DNA of 64,000 bases from Crotophaga sulcirostris (taxonomy: Eukaryota; Chordata; Aves; Cuculiformes; Crotophagidae), in contig VYZB01000528.1 of NCBI GenBank assembly GCA_013397455.1, positions 498,822-562,821 on the forward strand, read 5' to 3'. Below, piece by piece: positions 23,088 through 36,600 of this stretch. The notes beneath the pieces are model-generated. The model saw only the letters and a list, made by a program, of their open reading frames with translations. It ran no database searches and was not told the origin of the DNA. The translations under genes and the position numbers were made by a program. Positions within the stretch are counted from its first letter, which is position 1. Each line of letters begins with the position of its first letter.

Positions 23088-23725
23088 TGAAGCGTATGTA
23101 CACTAATGCACGCAGTATGGGTAACAAACAAGAAGAGCTGGAAGTCCAGCAGGAGAGCTATGATATCGTTTCCATGGTAGCAACTTGCTGGAACAACTCT
23201 CATAACTGGAGTGCTGCTGTGGAAGGCTACAAACTCTTCAGGAGAGACAGGCGTAAGAGGAGGGGTGGAGGGGTGGCCCTGTTTACTAAAGAAGCTATTG
23301 ACGCCATACAAGTTGAGACTGGTGATGACCAGATTGAGTGCCTATGGGTAAGAGTCAGAGGGGCAATCAAGACTGACATCCTGATTGGAGTATGTTATAG
23401 ACCACCTGACCAGGAGGAAGAGGTGGATCTTCTGTTGTTTAAGCAGCTGGAGGCTGCCTCAAGATCAGCTGCCCTTGTTTTAGGAGACTTTAATCTCCCA
23501 AATATCTGCTGGGAACTTAACACAGCTGAGAGGAGGCAGTCCAGAGGGTTCTTAGAGTGACTGTTGTTTTTGTTTTTTGTTTTTTTTTTTATGTCAGAGC
23601 TGGTGAGTGAGCCTACCAGGGGTGAGACTCTCCTTGACCTGCTGTTTACAAATAGAGAAAGGTTGGTGGTGATGTTGTGGTTGGAGGCTGTTTGAGGTGC
23701 AGTGATCATGAAACAGAGTTTTCTG
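23088..23725 (+). pseudogene. CR1 ORF2 APE-type endonuclease remnant
   Basis: The endonuclease nicks target DNA to prime reverse transcription. The frame 23096-23560 begins with YTNARSMGNKQEELE (the N-terminal Asn-containing motif) and continues with NSHNWSAAVEGYKLFRRDR, RRGGGVALF, ECLWVRVRG, VCYRPP and LVLGDFNLPNICW (catalytic D and N kept). The catalytic Glu of the T-E-T block appears replaced: MVATCW stands where ITETWW is usual, giving Ala for Glu. The frame stops at 23558, followed by a T-rich insertion. The rest (LVSEPTRGETLLDLLFTNRE and the SDHE-like end) is readable past that point. Confidence 0.8.
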
Positions 23726-25964
23726 TAAACAATGAAACGAAACAAGGAAAGTTCTGTTCATGGGTCTGTTTTGTGATATCTCTCTGACAGGTAGGGTGGG
23801 CAGGCAAGGAGAGAGCTGCCTCTTTACTGTGCTCTGGTTGGTGTCTGGAGAGCCTCAGAAGGCTTTGCATGAGAGCAGTTTATGTAAGTGGGAACTGAGT
23901 CCCTTCATGAGTTTGAGTTGGTGCCAGCAAGGTTGACCATAGCGGTCAGGAAGCTAGGGGTTTGAGAAGGCTGTGGTGAACTGGAAACAGCCAAAGTAAA
24001 CAGGCCTTGCTGGAAGGGAAGACCTTCATCATGGAGACCAATGGAAGGCAGCACAGGGTTTGATGGGATTCCAAAAGTTGCTGAGTTGTTACACAGACAG
24101 TTTATCTGGAAAGTCTTTGTTCTTCAAAGAGGCAGTGGGCTGTGTGAGATCTATGTATGACCTCCTTTTAGTTCTATCCTGGTTTGTACAGAATGTGCTT
24201 AGTCAAAGCAGGAAGTTTTGGAAAATGTCCAACCTTCAAATGGACTGCAAGACATCAGTAGTCTCAGGGATGCAGATACAGTGTCTGTCAGCTTGGAGTC
24301 TTAAATCCATTAGACTTGCTTACACATCTGCTCATTTTAATAACCTTCATGCCGTTTTTTTTCAGAAAGCTCAAAAATCATTAGTAACGGTCAAAATGTA
24401 GCTTAAGAAACCCATTCCACATCTCTTTAGGCCAGACAGATGAAAAATGAACAATGAGAATTTCCTTTCTCTTCCTTGAACAAACTGGTTAAACAATCCA
24501 AACACAAATGAAAAAGAGTTTAAAAATGAATGATTATGTCTGGTTGAGATATTTTTATTTTCTGCATAAATTTACATATATAGATGCTGCAATGCCAGGA
24601 GATGACTCATTGCTATGTAAAACAGTTTGTCTCAGCTTACTAAAAGATGAAAGTTGTAATAAATTTTATTTTTCCATTCCACATTGTCCAAGTGAAACTA
24701 TTGAAACATTCCATTGTGTCCAAATCCCATACATTTTTACAATAACCCTTTTAAACAAATTCAGAAGATGAACTAGAGTTGGTCAGACAAATACTATAGT
24801 ACATCCTTTCTATTAGATGTAGCACACAGCTAAGTGAGTCGAAGTAAGTTATTGGAACTAGATGATGAGGGTCAATCTAGGTACAGTTCTCAAATCTTAC
24901 TCGAAGGTAAGATTTCATTTTGCTTTCATCGAAGAAGAGAAATAGGAAAAGCTCAAAGATAGAACTGACACAATGAACTCAGGAAGAAACAGAAATTAGT
25001 ACAGATATTATAATCTCTGTCACTTCTGTTGCTCTTTTCAATGTTTGGCTATCATTGCAGCAGTAATGAATATTCATGTGATGTTTGTTTAGCAAAACAG
25101 ACTCTCCAAACTCATTGCATAGATATATACAAAGACTGCCTATTCAGAGAAGACAATTAATTGAAAAGCTTCAATTTCAAGGCAGCTGTTCCAAGCTTCT
25201 TCAAAGTTTAAAGGATTGTATGGATACAGCACAATACACATAGATGTAAATAATTGGATGATCAGTTGCTGGAGTAAAGGTGGAAGATACTCCTGGATGC
25301 TGCCTCCATTGTCTTTGGTTATATGGAATAGGGTTGGAATAGGACCTCTCCTATACCACCTATTGCCCTACTTAGAAAATTGTTCTTGTAAAGATTTCAA
25401 TTTACTGGTATCGGGCCTCCAACCCTCTGACATCTCTCTTCTACATCTTCCTCTAAAAGAACCCTCTGTATTTTCTGAAATAACTTATTTTGAAGCTGTT
25501 CAGTTCACAATGAAAGCAGTACATGGGTTTTGGTCCAGATGCTTCTCTGAAAGGCCAGCCAGCAGCCCAGTAACTATTTTTGGTGCTTAGCTGTCTAGCA
25601 TCTTCTTTGTAGCCAGTGGGTAGAACAAACAGCCCACTGCAAGGCTACAAAAGCAATAGCTTTATTCTATTTTGTAGATTCTGAAAGAGAGCACTGTGTC
25701 TCAGCAACTAATAGAATGGGTAGCCTTGTGCTGAGTTTTACTAATCTTTAGTTACAGCTAATTCTTATGGTTGTTCATGATATAAGATAAGCCAGGAATA
25801 AAACTTACTATCTGAGTAATTTTTTTTTAATGATGAGGTTTGCTTGTACTGGTCCTATTATTGTGGTAGAATCTTGTCATTAATTAATTAATTAATTCCA
25901 GTGAAAAATGGATAGAAAACGTGATGGCACTTCTTTTTAGGAGATATGTATTTTAGGTGACGAA
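23726..25964. other. Unassigned DNA between two CR1 halves
   Basis: 2.2 kb without CR1 linker motifs, LTR or gene. Open frames of 113 (24060-24401) and 124 codons (25216-25590) show no domain and atypical composition. An ATTA tetranucleotide run is at 25879-25898. Confidence 0.5.
25879..25898. repeat. (ATTA)n microsatellite
   Basis: About five tandem TAAT/ATTA units, shortly before the CR1 boundary. Confidence 0.9.
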
Positions 25965-26097
25965 GGTGACAGTGACGAAGGATGAGGATAAGACTGAGGT
26001 ACTCAGTGCCTTCTTTGCTTCCATCTTTAATAGTTAGGTAGGACCTTATCTGGATACTCAGCCTCCTGAGCAAGAAGGCAGGGAGAATGAGGCTCCA

Positions 26098-27579
26098 ATG
26101 ATCCAAGAGGATATGGTTAGAGACCTCCTTGGCCGATTAGACACACCCAAGTCTATGGGGCCAGATAGGATCCATCCAAGGGAACCGGCAGAGATCCTCA
26201 CCAAACCCCTTTCCCTCATCTACCAGCAGTCCTGGCTGACTGGGGAAGTGCAACTTGACTGCAGACTGGCAAATGTTACACACATTTACAAGAAGAGTAA
26301 GAGGGAGGATCCAGGGAACTACAGGCCTGTCAATCAGACCTCAGTACCAGGGAAGGTCATGGAGCAGATCATCTTGAGTTCTGTCATGCAGCACGTGCAG
26401 GACAATCAGGTGATCAGGCCCAGTGAGCATGAAAAGCAGGTCCTGTCAGACCAACTTAACCTCCTTCTATGACAAGGTTACCCATTTAATGGACCAGGGA
26501 GAAGCTGTAGATATGGTGTACTTGGACTTTGGTAAAGCCTTTGACACTGTTTCTCACAGTATTCTTCTTGAGAAACTGGCTGCCATTGGCCCGGACAGGC
26601 ACACCCTCTGCTGGGTGAAAAACTGGCTGGATGGCCGGGCCTAAAGAGTGATGGTAAATGGTGTTAAATCCAGTTGGAGACCAGTGACAAGTGGTGTTCC
26701 CCAGGGTTCAGTGCTGGGTCCAGTTCTGTTCAATATCTTTATCAATAATCTGGATGAGGGGATTGAGTGCACCCTTAGTAAGTTTGAAGATGACACTAAG
26801 ATAGGTGGTAGTGTTGATCTACTTGAAGGAAGGGAAGCTCTGCAGAGGGAACTGGACAGGCTGGATCGATGGGCTTGAAACCAATGGGATGAGGTTCAAG
26901 AAGGCCAAGTACTGCACTTGGGCCACAACAACTCCAGGTAGTGTTACAGACTTGGGGAAGAATGGCTGGAAAGCTGCCTGTCAGAGGGACCTTGGGGTGT
27001 TGGTTGACAACCAGCTGAGTGTAAGTCAGTAGTGTGCCCAAGTGGCCAAAAAGGCCAATGGCATCTTGGCCAGTATCAGAAACAGCATGGCCAGCAGGAG
27101 CAGGGAAGTGATTGTGCCCCTATACTCAGCCTTGGTGAGGCCACACCTTGTGTACTGTGTTCAGTTTTGGGCCCCTCTACTACAAGAAGGACATTGAGGT
27201 GCTGGAGTGTGTCCAGAGAAGGGCAAAAAGGGTGGTGAAAGGGCTGAAGAACATGTCTTATGAGGAGCAGCTGAGGGAACTGGGACTGTTTAGCTTGGAG
27301 AAGAGGAGGCTGAGTGGAGACCTCATCACAGTCTACAACTACCTGAAAGGAGGTTGTGGCGAGGTGAGTGTTGGTCTCTTCTTCCAAGTGACAGGTGATA
27401 GGACGAGGGGAAATGGCTACAAGTTGCGCCAGGTGAGGTTCAGACTTGACATCAGGAAAAAATTCTTTACTGAAAGAGTGGTTAGGCACTGGAACAGACT
27501 GCCCAGGGAGCTGGTTGAATCACCATCCCTGGAGGTGTTTAGAAGACGGGTAGATGAGTTCCTCAGGGACATGGTTTAG
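26098..27579 (+). pseudogene. CR1 ORF2 reverse transcriptase and C-terminal region, broken
   Basis: The frames run in order. 26098-26472 is the RT fingers region (MGPDRIHPREPAEIL; GNYRPVNQTSVPGKVMEQII). 26423-26644 is the motif A region ([20 protein letters not shown]). 26648-26878 is motif B ([18 protein letters not shown]) and motif C, where [10 protein letters not shown] stands for the usual FADD: both Asp are kept but Ala is changed to Glu. 27148-27579 is the C-terminal region ([31 protein letters not shown], then stop). Breaks include a frameshift near 26430, an in-frame TAA at 26642-26644 and further shifts near 26880-27150, so no functional protein is made. Confidence 0.9.
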
Positions 27580-27634
27580 TAATTAGATAGGTACGGTTGG
27601 CCCGGATGATCTCAAAGGTCTTTTCCAACCAGAT

Positions 27635-27676
27635 GATTCTATGATTCCATGATTCCATGATTCTATGATTCTATGA
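27635..27676 (+). repeat. CR1 3' terminal octamer repeat
   Basis: Five tandem 8-bp units of ATTCTATG/ATTCCATG type, the diagnostic 3' end of CR1 used in target-primed reverse transcription. Confidence 0.95.
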
Positions 27677-30600
27677 AATAGTATCTGCTATCAAGAACTG
27701 AGCATGATACTGTCCATTATTCAAATGGGAGGCATCTTTATTTCTCAAATGTTAACAGTAATAAACAACAACAACAAAATAATAAAAATTCCAACTGTGA
27801 GTAGCCCTTATCCCAAAATGCGTTGCAGTGATGATACCACAAATATGTATGTAAACTAACAGCCGGAGCCATTTACCATATTTATGGTAAGTAAGATCTG
27901 GGGAAAAATATTTTTTCATTGAGACCTGGTTAAACCATTCTAGTTTCAAAATTTAAAAATACCGTATTTTTTTCTTCCCTTTATTTTCCCTCCTCCCTAC
28001 AACCCCATCTCACTTTTTTAATAATAGAAGTAAGTGAAGATATTTTCTGGGACATTATGTTTTAAACTTGAATTGCTTAGTCTGGGGGTGAAATCCTGGT
28101 CCTTCAACATAACCTCCAAGTGGAGAGTTAAGCCTGAGTGGCTAGAAGAATCTTGCTCATGGTGGAAGTGAATTACCTGGATGAACCAACAGCTCCTCTC
28201 CCGGCCTTGTCATGTGCAGTAACTATTTTCTCCCTAGTACCACTGGTGAAACTATCAAGTACAGAGAGGTGTTCTCAATTAGTTCTTTGCAGAGCACTGC
28301 ACTTAGTTTGCGAAACAACACCTGAGAGATCATGGTTGGTTAGATCTTTTTGCACAATTACATTCGGAGAATATATGTGTTAGATATTTTTCTGTTTGTT
28401 TGAGCTGTTACAATCACAGGAACAGCATGCAATAGTAAAACCAAGAGGTGGTCTACGCAGTTGTGAATCGTAATGCATGGTGCTCATAATACTATGTCTG
28501 TTGCTTAAGTTGGGACAAGATGAAAGAAAATGTGAGAATCCTGGACTGGGAAACGTGAAATTAATAATGTCTTGAAAGAGTGATTGATGCAAAGAAAATG
28601 TTATATTTTGTAACTTCTTGAGGAGAAGGATTTCTTTAACTAGCTGGTTTGTATGACTTCAAATTTTGCTTTTATTGGGTTAACCTGAGATTACTCCACC
28701 TTGCTGAAGGCTTCAGCTTCCTCTTATCTTATAAGTGAAAGACTCTCTCATTGTCTTTAAGATCAGAATATCAGAACATTTGTGAGGAAAATGACTAGTA
28801 CTCCTTCACCCTTACTAATTTGATAAATAGCTCCTGTGATAGAGGAAGAGACCAGTTACACAAAGGGATTTTTGAAGAGGCCGTGATAATTCAATATAAA
28901 AACCTCACACTTTTTTCTATATGTGGAAATATAATGACTTCCTTTGCTATCCTTCTCCAAGGATTGGAAGGGGAGAGTATTCCTAAAAGCTTTTTGGCCA
29001 TCCACACCCATATATCAACCAGAAGAATCACAGTCACAAGCCTGTTGACCTCTTCAGAGGGATCCAGTAGGCTTGTGAGGCAAGACTTCCCTTTTAAAAA
29101 AATACACTATGTTTGTGTATTATATATTTTGACGTGTTTGTTAATCATATTCTTTTCTTTTGCCTTTTCCAGTGCTTACCAGACTTACAGGCATGATGTC
29201 TCTTGGTGTTCAGTGGAACCTTTCTAAATAATTTTTGTCCTTAAATACCAAAACAGTTTTAAACAGGAGATAAAATACCACATGGTTTGGCTCTTTCTTG
29301 ACTCTGGTCAGCAATCTACTCCACAAGCAGTGGTATTGTAGCAGCTTCATTTCCTTAAGAAAGCAGAGCCAAGTAGTAGCTCAAAAGTGTATAACTTAAT
29401 ACTAATGAAAAGCCTTACTAATAAATAAATATTTAATGTGTATAACAGAATTCAGTCATAACAGATTGTTAGATTTTCTTTGGTACACAAGGGCATTAGT
29501 TTTTACAGTGCTTCATGAGTAGAAAACATAGTGTATATGATATACGTGGATTATTTTATGTTTTTTTTTTGAAGCATCATTCAAAAAGCTTCAGGCAATC
29601 AACTATAAATGCTGTATGATTAGACTGATTTGTTTTATTACTGATATACTTAGTCCAATACAATTCTGCTTGCAAAGATTTTAATGTTTTTCTGGGAGTA
29701 ACTTACTTGAAATCTGTGATTTACTTGTGACATGACTAGGAAGGACTTTATAAGCAGTATAAAAGTCCTGATGCACTGAAACAAAGGTTAGGAGTCTGTG
29801 TGTAAAGTAGCCATTAGGGTTTTTTTGAGATATTCTTATACTTTTTACAGGTCTTGGAGGATCCATACAGAGAAACATTTTGAAAAAATAATTATTATCC
29901 TTGGTGTTTTTACAGAACTGAACTGCTACCTTTTTCTTTCTTCCTTTCTCTCTCTCTTTTCCCTGCCCCCCCCCCCCCCCCCNCCCCCCCCCCCCCTTCC
30001 CTAATTGGATATGTGCATTCCCTTAAAACATATCCAAGTAAGCAGACTCTGGCTGAAAAACCACTACTGCATCTTTTTCACAACATCCCGCCAAGCAACA
30101 TGCGCTGGAGATGACGCTCCTTTCTCTTTTCAAGAGAATTTTGAAAACAATAAACCTGAAGCTGAAATGAAACTACGTTTGAAGGCTTTGAACTCCTGCA
30201 TGAAATGTAATTCCTATTCCTGTCTTTGAGTTCTCTGTAAAATAGACATAAAAATTAGATTAATTGATTTGACTGAAGACTTTGAAGACGGATACAAATA
30301 TTTGCAAAAAAAAGAAAAGGAAGCTGTGGCTGCTTTAAGTTCAGTTTTCTTAAGTAATAAGACATTGGAACTTCAAGTAGATATTTTCTTAGCCTATATT
30401 GTCCAGCAGGTGTCACTCATTCATAAAGAATCTTAGAAGGATTTTTCTAGTACCAATCACTTAGGTAAGTGAAGACAAAGCCTTCAGTAGCAATTACTTG
30501 CCTTGTCACTTATATCTCCCCTTTTAAAAGAAGGTATAAATCACTGTAAGATGTACTACTGAAGTTTGAAATGAAAGAAACTTAAGAAGAAGCAGCTCCC

Positions 30601-33600
30601 ATTTTTACTCTAGTTCTGAACAAAACAATGGAAAGCATTGTAGCAAGAAAAGGTTGTTCTTTACTTTGCAACTGCCATGCTAGTGATTCATAGCCATTAG
30701 GCCTTTTTGACATAATTCAAACAAGGCTTCTTTCATGAATCATCACCTGACAACAGCTTTTAAAATGTTTTGAATATACTTCAATTTTAAACAAAAACCT
30801 TGTCAGCTCAGTATCCTATAGAAAAGCTTTTCTTTCTTTTACCTCAGCCAACTTTAACATTTTTAAGTGGTTCAGGACAAGTTAGACGAAGGTTTGACTG
30901 TAAGAAACAGAGGCAGTATAACTGCCTAACTATTGACAGCTGTGCTTATGGCAAAAATATTAAAGGATGGAAAAAGTAGTCATGCTTGCTAAAGTGCAAG
31001 CAGTGGCCTTTGTAACTGTTTTTTTTTTTCCTTTCTGAATTTAAAAGTTAAAAGCTATATATTTTTACAGTAAGTGCAGAAAGAAGGAAAAATAACTGAA
31101 ACAATGTCAATAAGCCACAAATACCATGATACCCGTACTGAGCTGCGAAGGGTCTATGATATGTGCGAAGCTGTGGTTTCTAGGAATACTTTTAGAAGAA
31201 CAGTGATGTTTGGGTGATGTATTTTAGTCTTAAGCTACCCCTGCTTCATTCAAGTAACTTCTAGTCAACAACAGGTCTTCAATAACCACATAGACAGCAC
31301 TGCAATGATGCTTCAGCGTTTGCTTTGGTATCTAGATTGAGCTAACTTGGTATAGACCGATACCTTTGGTAACTAACTATTATACTACATTACTGCAGTG
31401 CAAATTTCCTTTACATATCTGGGATTTGAAATGGCTTAGGCTTTCAACATTAGGTAATCCTATGGATGTAAGGATTCCCCTATTATCTCCAGGGAACTAC
31501 AGGAGGGGCAGAAATTGTGTAGAAACACTAGAAGAGGTAGAGTGCAAATGACATCTGTGTTTCCTCTAGACGAAAACCACACTCGCACTCTCAATGCTTG
31601 TCTTAATAGTTGCTATGGACAAATCTAGCCAAGATGGATTAGATGCTGTCTGGGTGAGGAGGGATTTGTGTCCTACGTAGGTATTTTCATATATGACAAC
31701 TTCAATGATGCAGAGCCAGGAAACATGTTGAAAAGCTGCCACTCATACCAAAAAGAGAAGCCATCCTGAGAATCTACGAGCCAAAGATCTTATTCTTCCA
31801 TATTCTTATGTTGGCACAGATCTATTAGAGATTCTGCTTCAGAGTCTAGCACCATTTAGCTGAAAAAAAATCACTTTTTTTCTTTATGAGTACCTCACAG
31901 TATAAGGAAACTATGATGAGATGTAGAGAAAGCTGGCAGTACTGTTGATAGATTTATTCATGATGGAAGTAGACTTTTACATTCAGTTGTGAACAGCTAA
32001 CCCAATGTAGAGCAAGCTAATGAGGGATGCAGCTTTGGTTACAAACAAAACACCAAAACATCATATTGGGGAAAGTATCAAGAATAAGTGGGGAACTAAT
32101 TGTTGTCAAAATTAAAATAGAACTAACTCCATGACTTAGATTATCCTCCCTCACAGTTGCTCATATATATACCAACAATTTTTTGAGAACTAAAATCCTG
32201 TAAATTAAGCTGCTTCTCTTACCTACAGAATAGAAAGTGTTTCAAAAAACCCCAAAACATAAGGGAATCAAGAAAGCATATTACATCTAGTTACAAATAT
32301 TGATTGTGCTCAGATACTACAGTGATGGGGCCATGTATTTATCCAGCTAAATAAACAGAATCTTTTGTGCTGTTTAGCTGAATATTCCCCGTTCCCCTAC
32401 TAATTTCTGCTGTACAGGAAATCTGCAGTCCTTGCTTGCCCTATCTTGGGTGATTGTCAGCATAGCAAGTAATAGTCCTGGAATCTCTTGCTTTTCCCTT
32501 TCCTTCCCTCTGCCTCCTTTTGGGCGTTGTAGTATTAATAAGTATTCAAGTGGCCCATTCAGTTCCTACTTTGATCCCTGCATTGGGAAAGTAAGGAATA
32601 TGTGGCTGAAGGGAGAAAATAGTGGCAATCTTCTGCAGGCCGAGCCACAAGTCTGTGCTTGCAGTGCAGAAAGTGAAAAGGGCCTTCTTGCTCTGACCTG
32701 GAAGCAGTGCCAAGTGCACCTTCCTCCCCCATTCAGAAATAACCAGGAAAGCAGGAAAAGTAACTATACTTCATATACTGGCAAGCCACACTGCAGCAGC
32801 TAGGAGCATGAGGCACAACAGAAAAAAAACAACTATCAGTGAGTCAAAGAAAAATGTTATTTTGTCTTTGAGAGGTGCTGTTTCTTGTGGCCTTAATGAA
32901 CACTTGATTGCAAGGCTCCACAAAACCATTGTGATAACCATCTGTCCTACTTTTAGCTTTTTCCGTAGTACAGCAATCCAAACCTATGGCTTGTTGATTG
33001 AGGAAGGCAAAGTAACTGGAACAACAGCAAATATCTGAAATTCCTTATATGGCATTGAAAAGTAAGTGTCTTCAGACAAAACACTGCTACTCAAAATAGC
33101 AGATTGCAGCTCCGTAATACATGCTTCAAATCTTGGTCTTCTATCAGCCTTTTATTGAAGAAGAGGCTGACAGTATTTTAGTTGTACTGACTTTGTCTAT
33201 TGATCATTGTAATCTCATTCAAACTTTTGGAAGTTGGAGCTCTTAGAGCTTTTGACGCCTAATTTAACTGCTAGGTTATGAAGCTGTATCTTGTGAGAAA
33301 AATAGTGCATGCCGCGTTCTCATGCTACTGTGGCATGTTAAAACATCTGTGTTCCCTCCTTTAAACTTCCATCTTGTTCAACTTGTCCAGAAGAGAGGTG
33401 CAATATCTATAAAATAATTAACTTTACAATACTTGTATGCTAGGCTAGAGAGAACAGCATAAACATTGATATGCAAGGTTTTCTGTTAGTGAATCCTAAC
33501 TAAAATCTCCTAGGTTTCTCGTATAGTGCATGAGACTAATTTTTCTGGCATTTATTTATTTTCCTAATGGCATCACCTGCATCTTCCATATTCTCTCAAG

Positions 33601-36600
33601 TCTGGAGAAAAGCACAGTAATGAGTTACAGTTAAGGAGTATCTGATGAGGCTCTGTGAGAGGCAGCAACCTCCTCCTTGTAGCTTTCTTGTTTCCCATCT
33701 TACTCAACCTAGGGAGAGTGCTTTCCTTGGAGCATCATGCACTCAGTCTCAATCGAATACAGAGACTGAAATGTTTCCTTATTTAGCATTTATGTACTGG
33801 AGGAAGGGTCTCACCGTTAATTTGTAGGTTCTGACTGAACACTTCAGCTGATCACTCATTTATTTACTCATTACTATTATTTATGGTAAAGTTTTTATTC
33901 ACTTCCATTTCTGTATGCTGGAAAACTTCATTAATGTTTTCTTGTTTTGGTTTGGGTTTGGATTTCTTTAATCACATCATTAAATTCTGGAAGAAGTTCA
34001 TGCACCATTCTTTATAATACACATATGAATATTTTTTCTTGCTCCTTGAAATTCTGGGTGTTCAAGAGAAAAATTAATTGAAAAGTTTCTTCAAGAAAGT
34101 GTAAAGACTAAGTTAGTATGAGCTTTTCTAAACTTGGACTGTAGGTCCAAAGTAGAAACAATAACTCAAAGGAAAAGGTCTCAACTTCCTTGGCTTATTC
34201 TGTTGGATTATTCTAGCCCTTATGTTTTCATGGACGCACACATTTTATCAAAACTTTATAACTTGTTCTATGTTAGGAGCGAACCCTGTGATTTTCTTGT
34301 GACTGAGAAGTTAGACCCTTTTTCCTCCCCCATCAACCAGGAGAATCTTAAGTTATCAGGTACATAAATTTGGATTTATTATAAGTGACTTTGGTGTGTT
34401 AGAGTTTCAAATTGATTTCAAAATGCAATGACTTGTCATATAAGTAATCTGAGCCGTAGTCTTAATTTAGAATGACTAGAACTGTGTGAACAGTAAACAT
34501 TACAAGACATCCTCATAGTTTTAGGAAGCTGTGCTGAATCACGGCTTAAATGTTGATTTGGTATTTTGCTCTGCCATTCGTTCATTATTTTAGTCAGTTT
34601 GAAAGGTTTAAAAGTTGATTTGTGGCTTCACGTCTCTAATTCCACGAGCAACTTAGGTAGCACAAACCCCTGATTTTTCAGTAGTCTTCATATTCTGTAA
34701 TAAGTAATAATGCAAGGGTGCTCAGAGAGATGCGTGTGTATGCCTGCCGCCTTGGTTGACCTGCTGGGAACTGGGAGTGTTGAAGCAGAAACATTAGATT
34801 ATGCAGGGTGAACGGAGGCTCTTTAGCTGGGATTGTGCCTATCTTACTCCTCTATGCAACTAAGGCATGAAGAGTTCATAATGTACTCATTTGGATAAGG
34901 TCTTAACACTTCAATTCTGCAGTTTCCTAACCAAGTATCAAGCAGCATTGCCAACAGCAATACAGCTTGTTGTTCAAGTGGTCCAGTCACACATTTGTAT
35001 GTGTTATTTTAGAGGACAAAATGTAGATGTGGCACCACCAACCTCTTATTGAACTTGTAGTTGACACATCATATTCTGCTTGAAAAACAGAGGAGAAAAA
35101 GAAAAAAACCCAGAAATTATCATCTTTCCTCTGCCTTCAACTTTTCTCTGCTCCCACCAATTCCTAAAGAAGCTGTGTTAGAACATTTTCCTTAGAGGTT
35201 TCCCAACATGATGCTTTTTTTAGCATCTTGTCTTTATGTCTTGCAGTTGGCAAGTTAGCTGACCCAGTAGCATGTCGACTCCCTGGACAGATTACACTGC
35301 GCTCTCTGCCAGGCAGGAAGCGATGAATGTGTGTAAGGATTTGGGTAGGACCACTAGTAAACATTAGTAGCATATTTTTTAATCAACGGGAAATTACCGG
35401 TATGATATATCGCTGGAATGAAATATGGTCTCTCTGGGTTTTGAGCTCTAAGAGGTTAAGAAAGCAGAGCAAGTAATATGAAAAGGACATTGATTTGCTG
35501 CCATGAGTTCTAACAGAGAACTACCTAATCATAGCAAAAAAAGAGTCCATGGACAGCAAATCCCAGGAATGTAGCCTGAAGCCTCAGACTCTGGAGAGAA
35601 GCCAACCATAAAAAGCCCTCCTTAACTTAAGTCCATTCACTAGGACACAGAGGCCATTTACAGATGCTAAATTTTACTTAGTGGCTATGTTGCAAAAGCC
35701 AAAAATAAATTGATTTGTTATTTAAACTCCACAAATGTAGTTCACGTTTGTTTAATGCTATGGTTCCCAGGCCTGTCAGTGACTCCAAAGTAAGATATTT
35801 TCAGAAATAGACTAATTATCTTTGCAAGCTTTTGTGTAACAGATCTGTTGACACATGCAAATTATGGATACTATAGTATATTTTGGTATATAATGGCTAT
35901 CCTAATCTTCTGTAAGCAATGAAGTGGTAAATTTTTATGAAAGAAGAAATAGCTGTGCTCCTAAGTGTCCCCTTTACTTTCAGTACAGGATGTCCATTAT
36001 TTCAGCTCACTGCATAATATAGGTATTTATTTTTTCTCTGCCTGAATAACTGTGGTTGGAAAATATTTGGTGAAATCAGTAATACCAGGTTATAGGATGA
36101 ATAAGCCATCCAAAAAGAAACCCAAGGACAAATCTTATATAGCTATTAGAATATATCATAATTATTTAATAATAGACATGATATTTTAACAATTTCCTTA
36201 GTTTCCTATTGTAGAAAAATAGTTATTTTCAGATATAATGTCACTCAAATAACTACTTACCCATTTTAATGGGGAGCTTGGACATGCCAGGAAATAGAAG
36301 GGACCCAAACTACAGAATACACTGGGCTTTGTGACTTTAAGCATTAAGTATGGTGTAGCATAAATGATACAGAATGGAAGAGACAGGATTTGTTAATGTA
36401 CCTTATCTTACATAGTTCATAAAGTTAACTTTGGCACAGTTGCATATAGAGAAATATTCCTGTTTTGTTGCAGGCATTTTTTTCTTGGAATTCTTCTTAA
36501 TTTTCTTTTAATAGCTAGCATCTGTATTAGTGTTCAAGGCTGCATCAAGAATGCACTTTATCTCCAAGTTGCTACTACACAAAGTATTTTGGTTCATATC

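Larger units (their letters stand above)
22565..23725 (+). mobile_element. CR1 LINE 5' half: ORF1 end and endonuclease, 3' end missing
   Basis: This piece spans the end of CR1 ORF1, the short inter-ORF region, and the first part of ORF2 as far as the last endonuclease motif. It stops near 23725, just after a GCSDHE-like block. CR1 copies normally keep the 3' end and lose the 5' end, so this is unusual. A CR1 3' half in the same orientation lies 2.2 kb downstream (25965-27676), and the two could be halves of one element. A T-rich tract (about 23565-23590) replaces some 30 bp of endonuclease sequence. Confidence 0.85.
25965..27676 (+). mobile_element. CR1 LINE 3' half with intact tail
   Basis: A 1.7-kb + strand CR1 from the end of the ORF2 linker (block TEVLSAFFASIFN) through RT and the C-terminal region to the 3' UTR (CTCAAAGGTCTTTTCCAACC). 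It ends in a well kept tail of five 8-bp units at 27635-27676: ATTCTATG, ATTCCATG, ATTCCATG, ATTCTATG, ATTCTATG. The good tail and the few frame breaks make it one of the younger copies in the window. The 5' edge is placed by loss of CR1 similarity and is good to about 20 bp. Confidence 0.94.

Noticed and set aside
25216..25590. 124-codon + strand open frame
   Set aside because: No recognisable domain, no coding-like composition and no convincing splice or promoter context; chance length in 64 kb.
26098..27579. A host gene encoding a reverse transcriptase-like protein
   Set aside because: Sequence is a CR1 ORF2 with stops, frameshifts and a CR1 tail; no sign of domestication.
27635..27676. 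Tandem short repeats that might be read as a CRISPR-like or satellite array
   Set aside because: They are the 8-bp tail of a CR1 element.
28820..29227. 135-codon + strand open frame with a hydrophobic C-terminal stretch
   Set aside because: The hydrophobic stretch comes from T-rich DNA. No family recognised.
29798..30004. Open frame ending in a proline run with an unknown residue
   Set aside because: The proline run is the poly-C tract; the frame is an artefact.
32432..32803. 123-codon + strand open frame
   Set aside because: No domain recognised; low-information composition.
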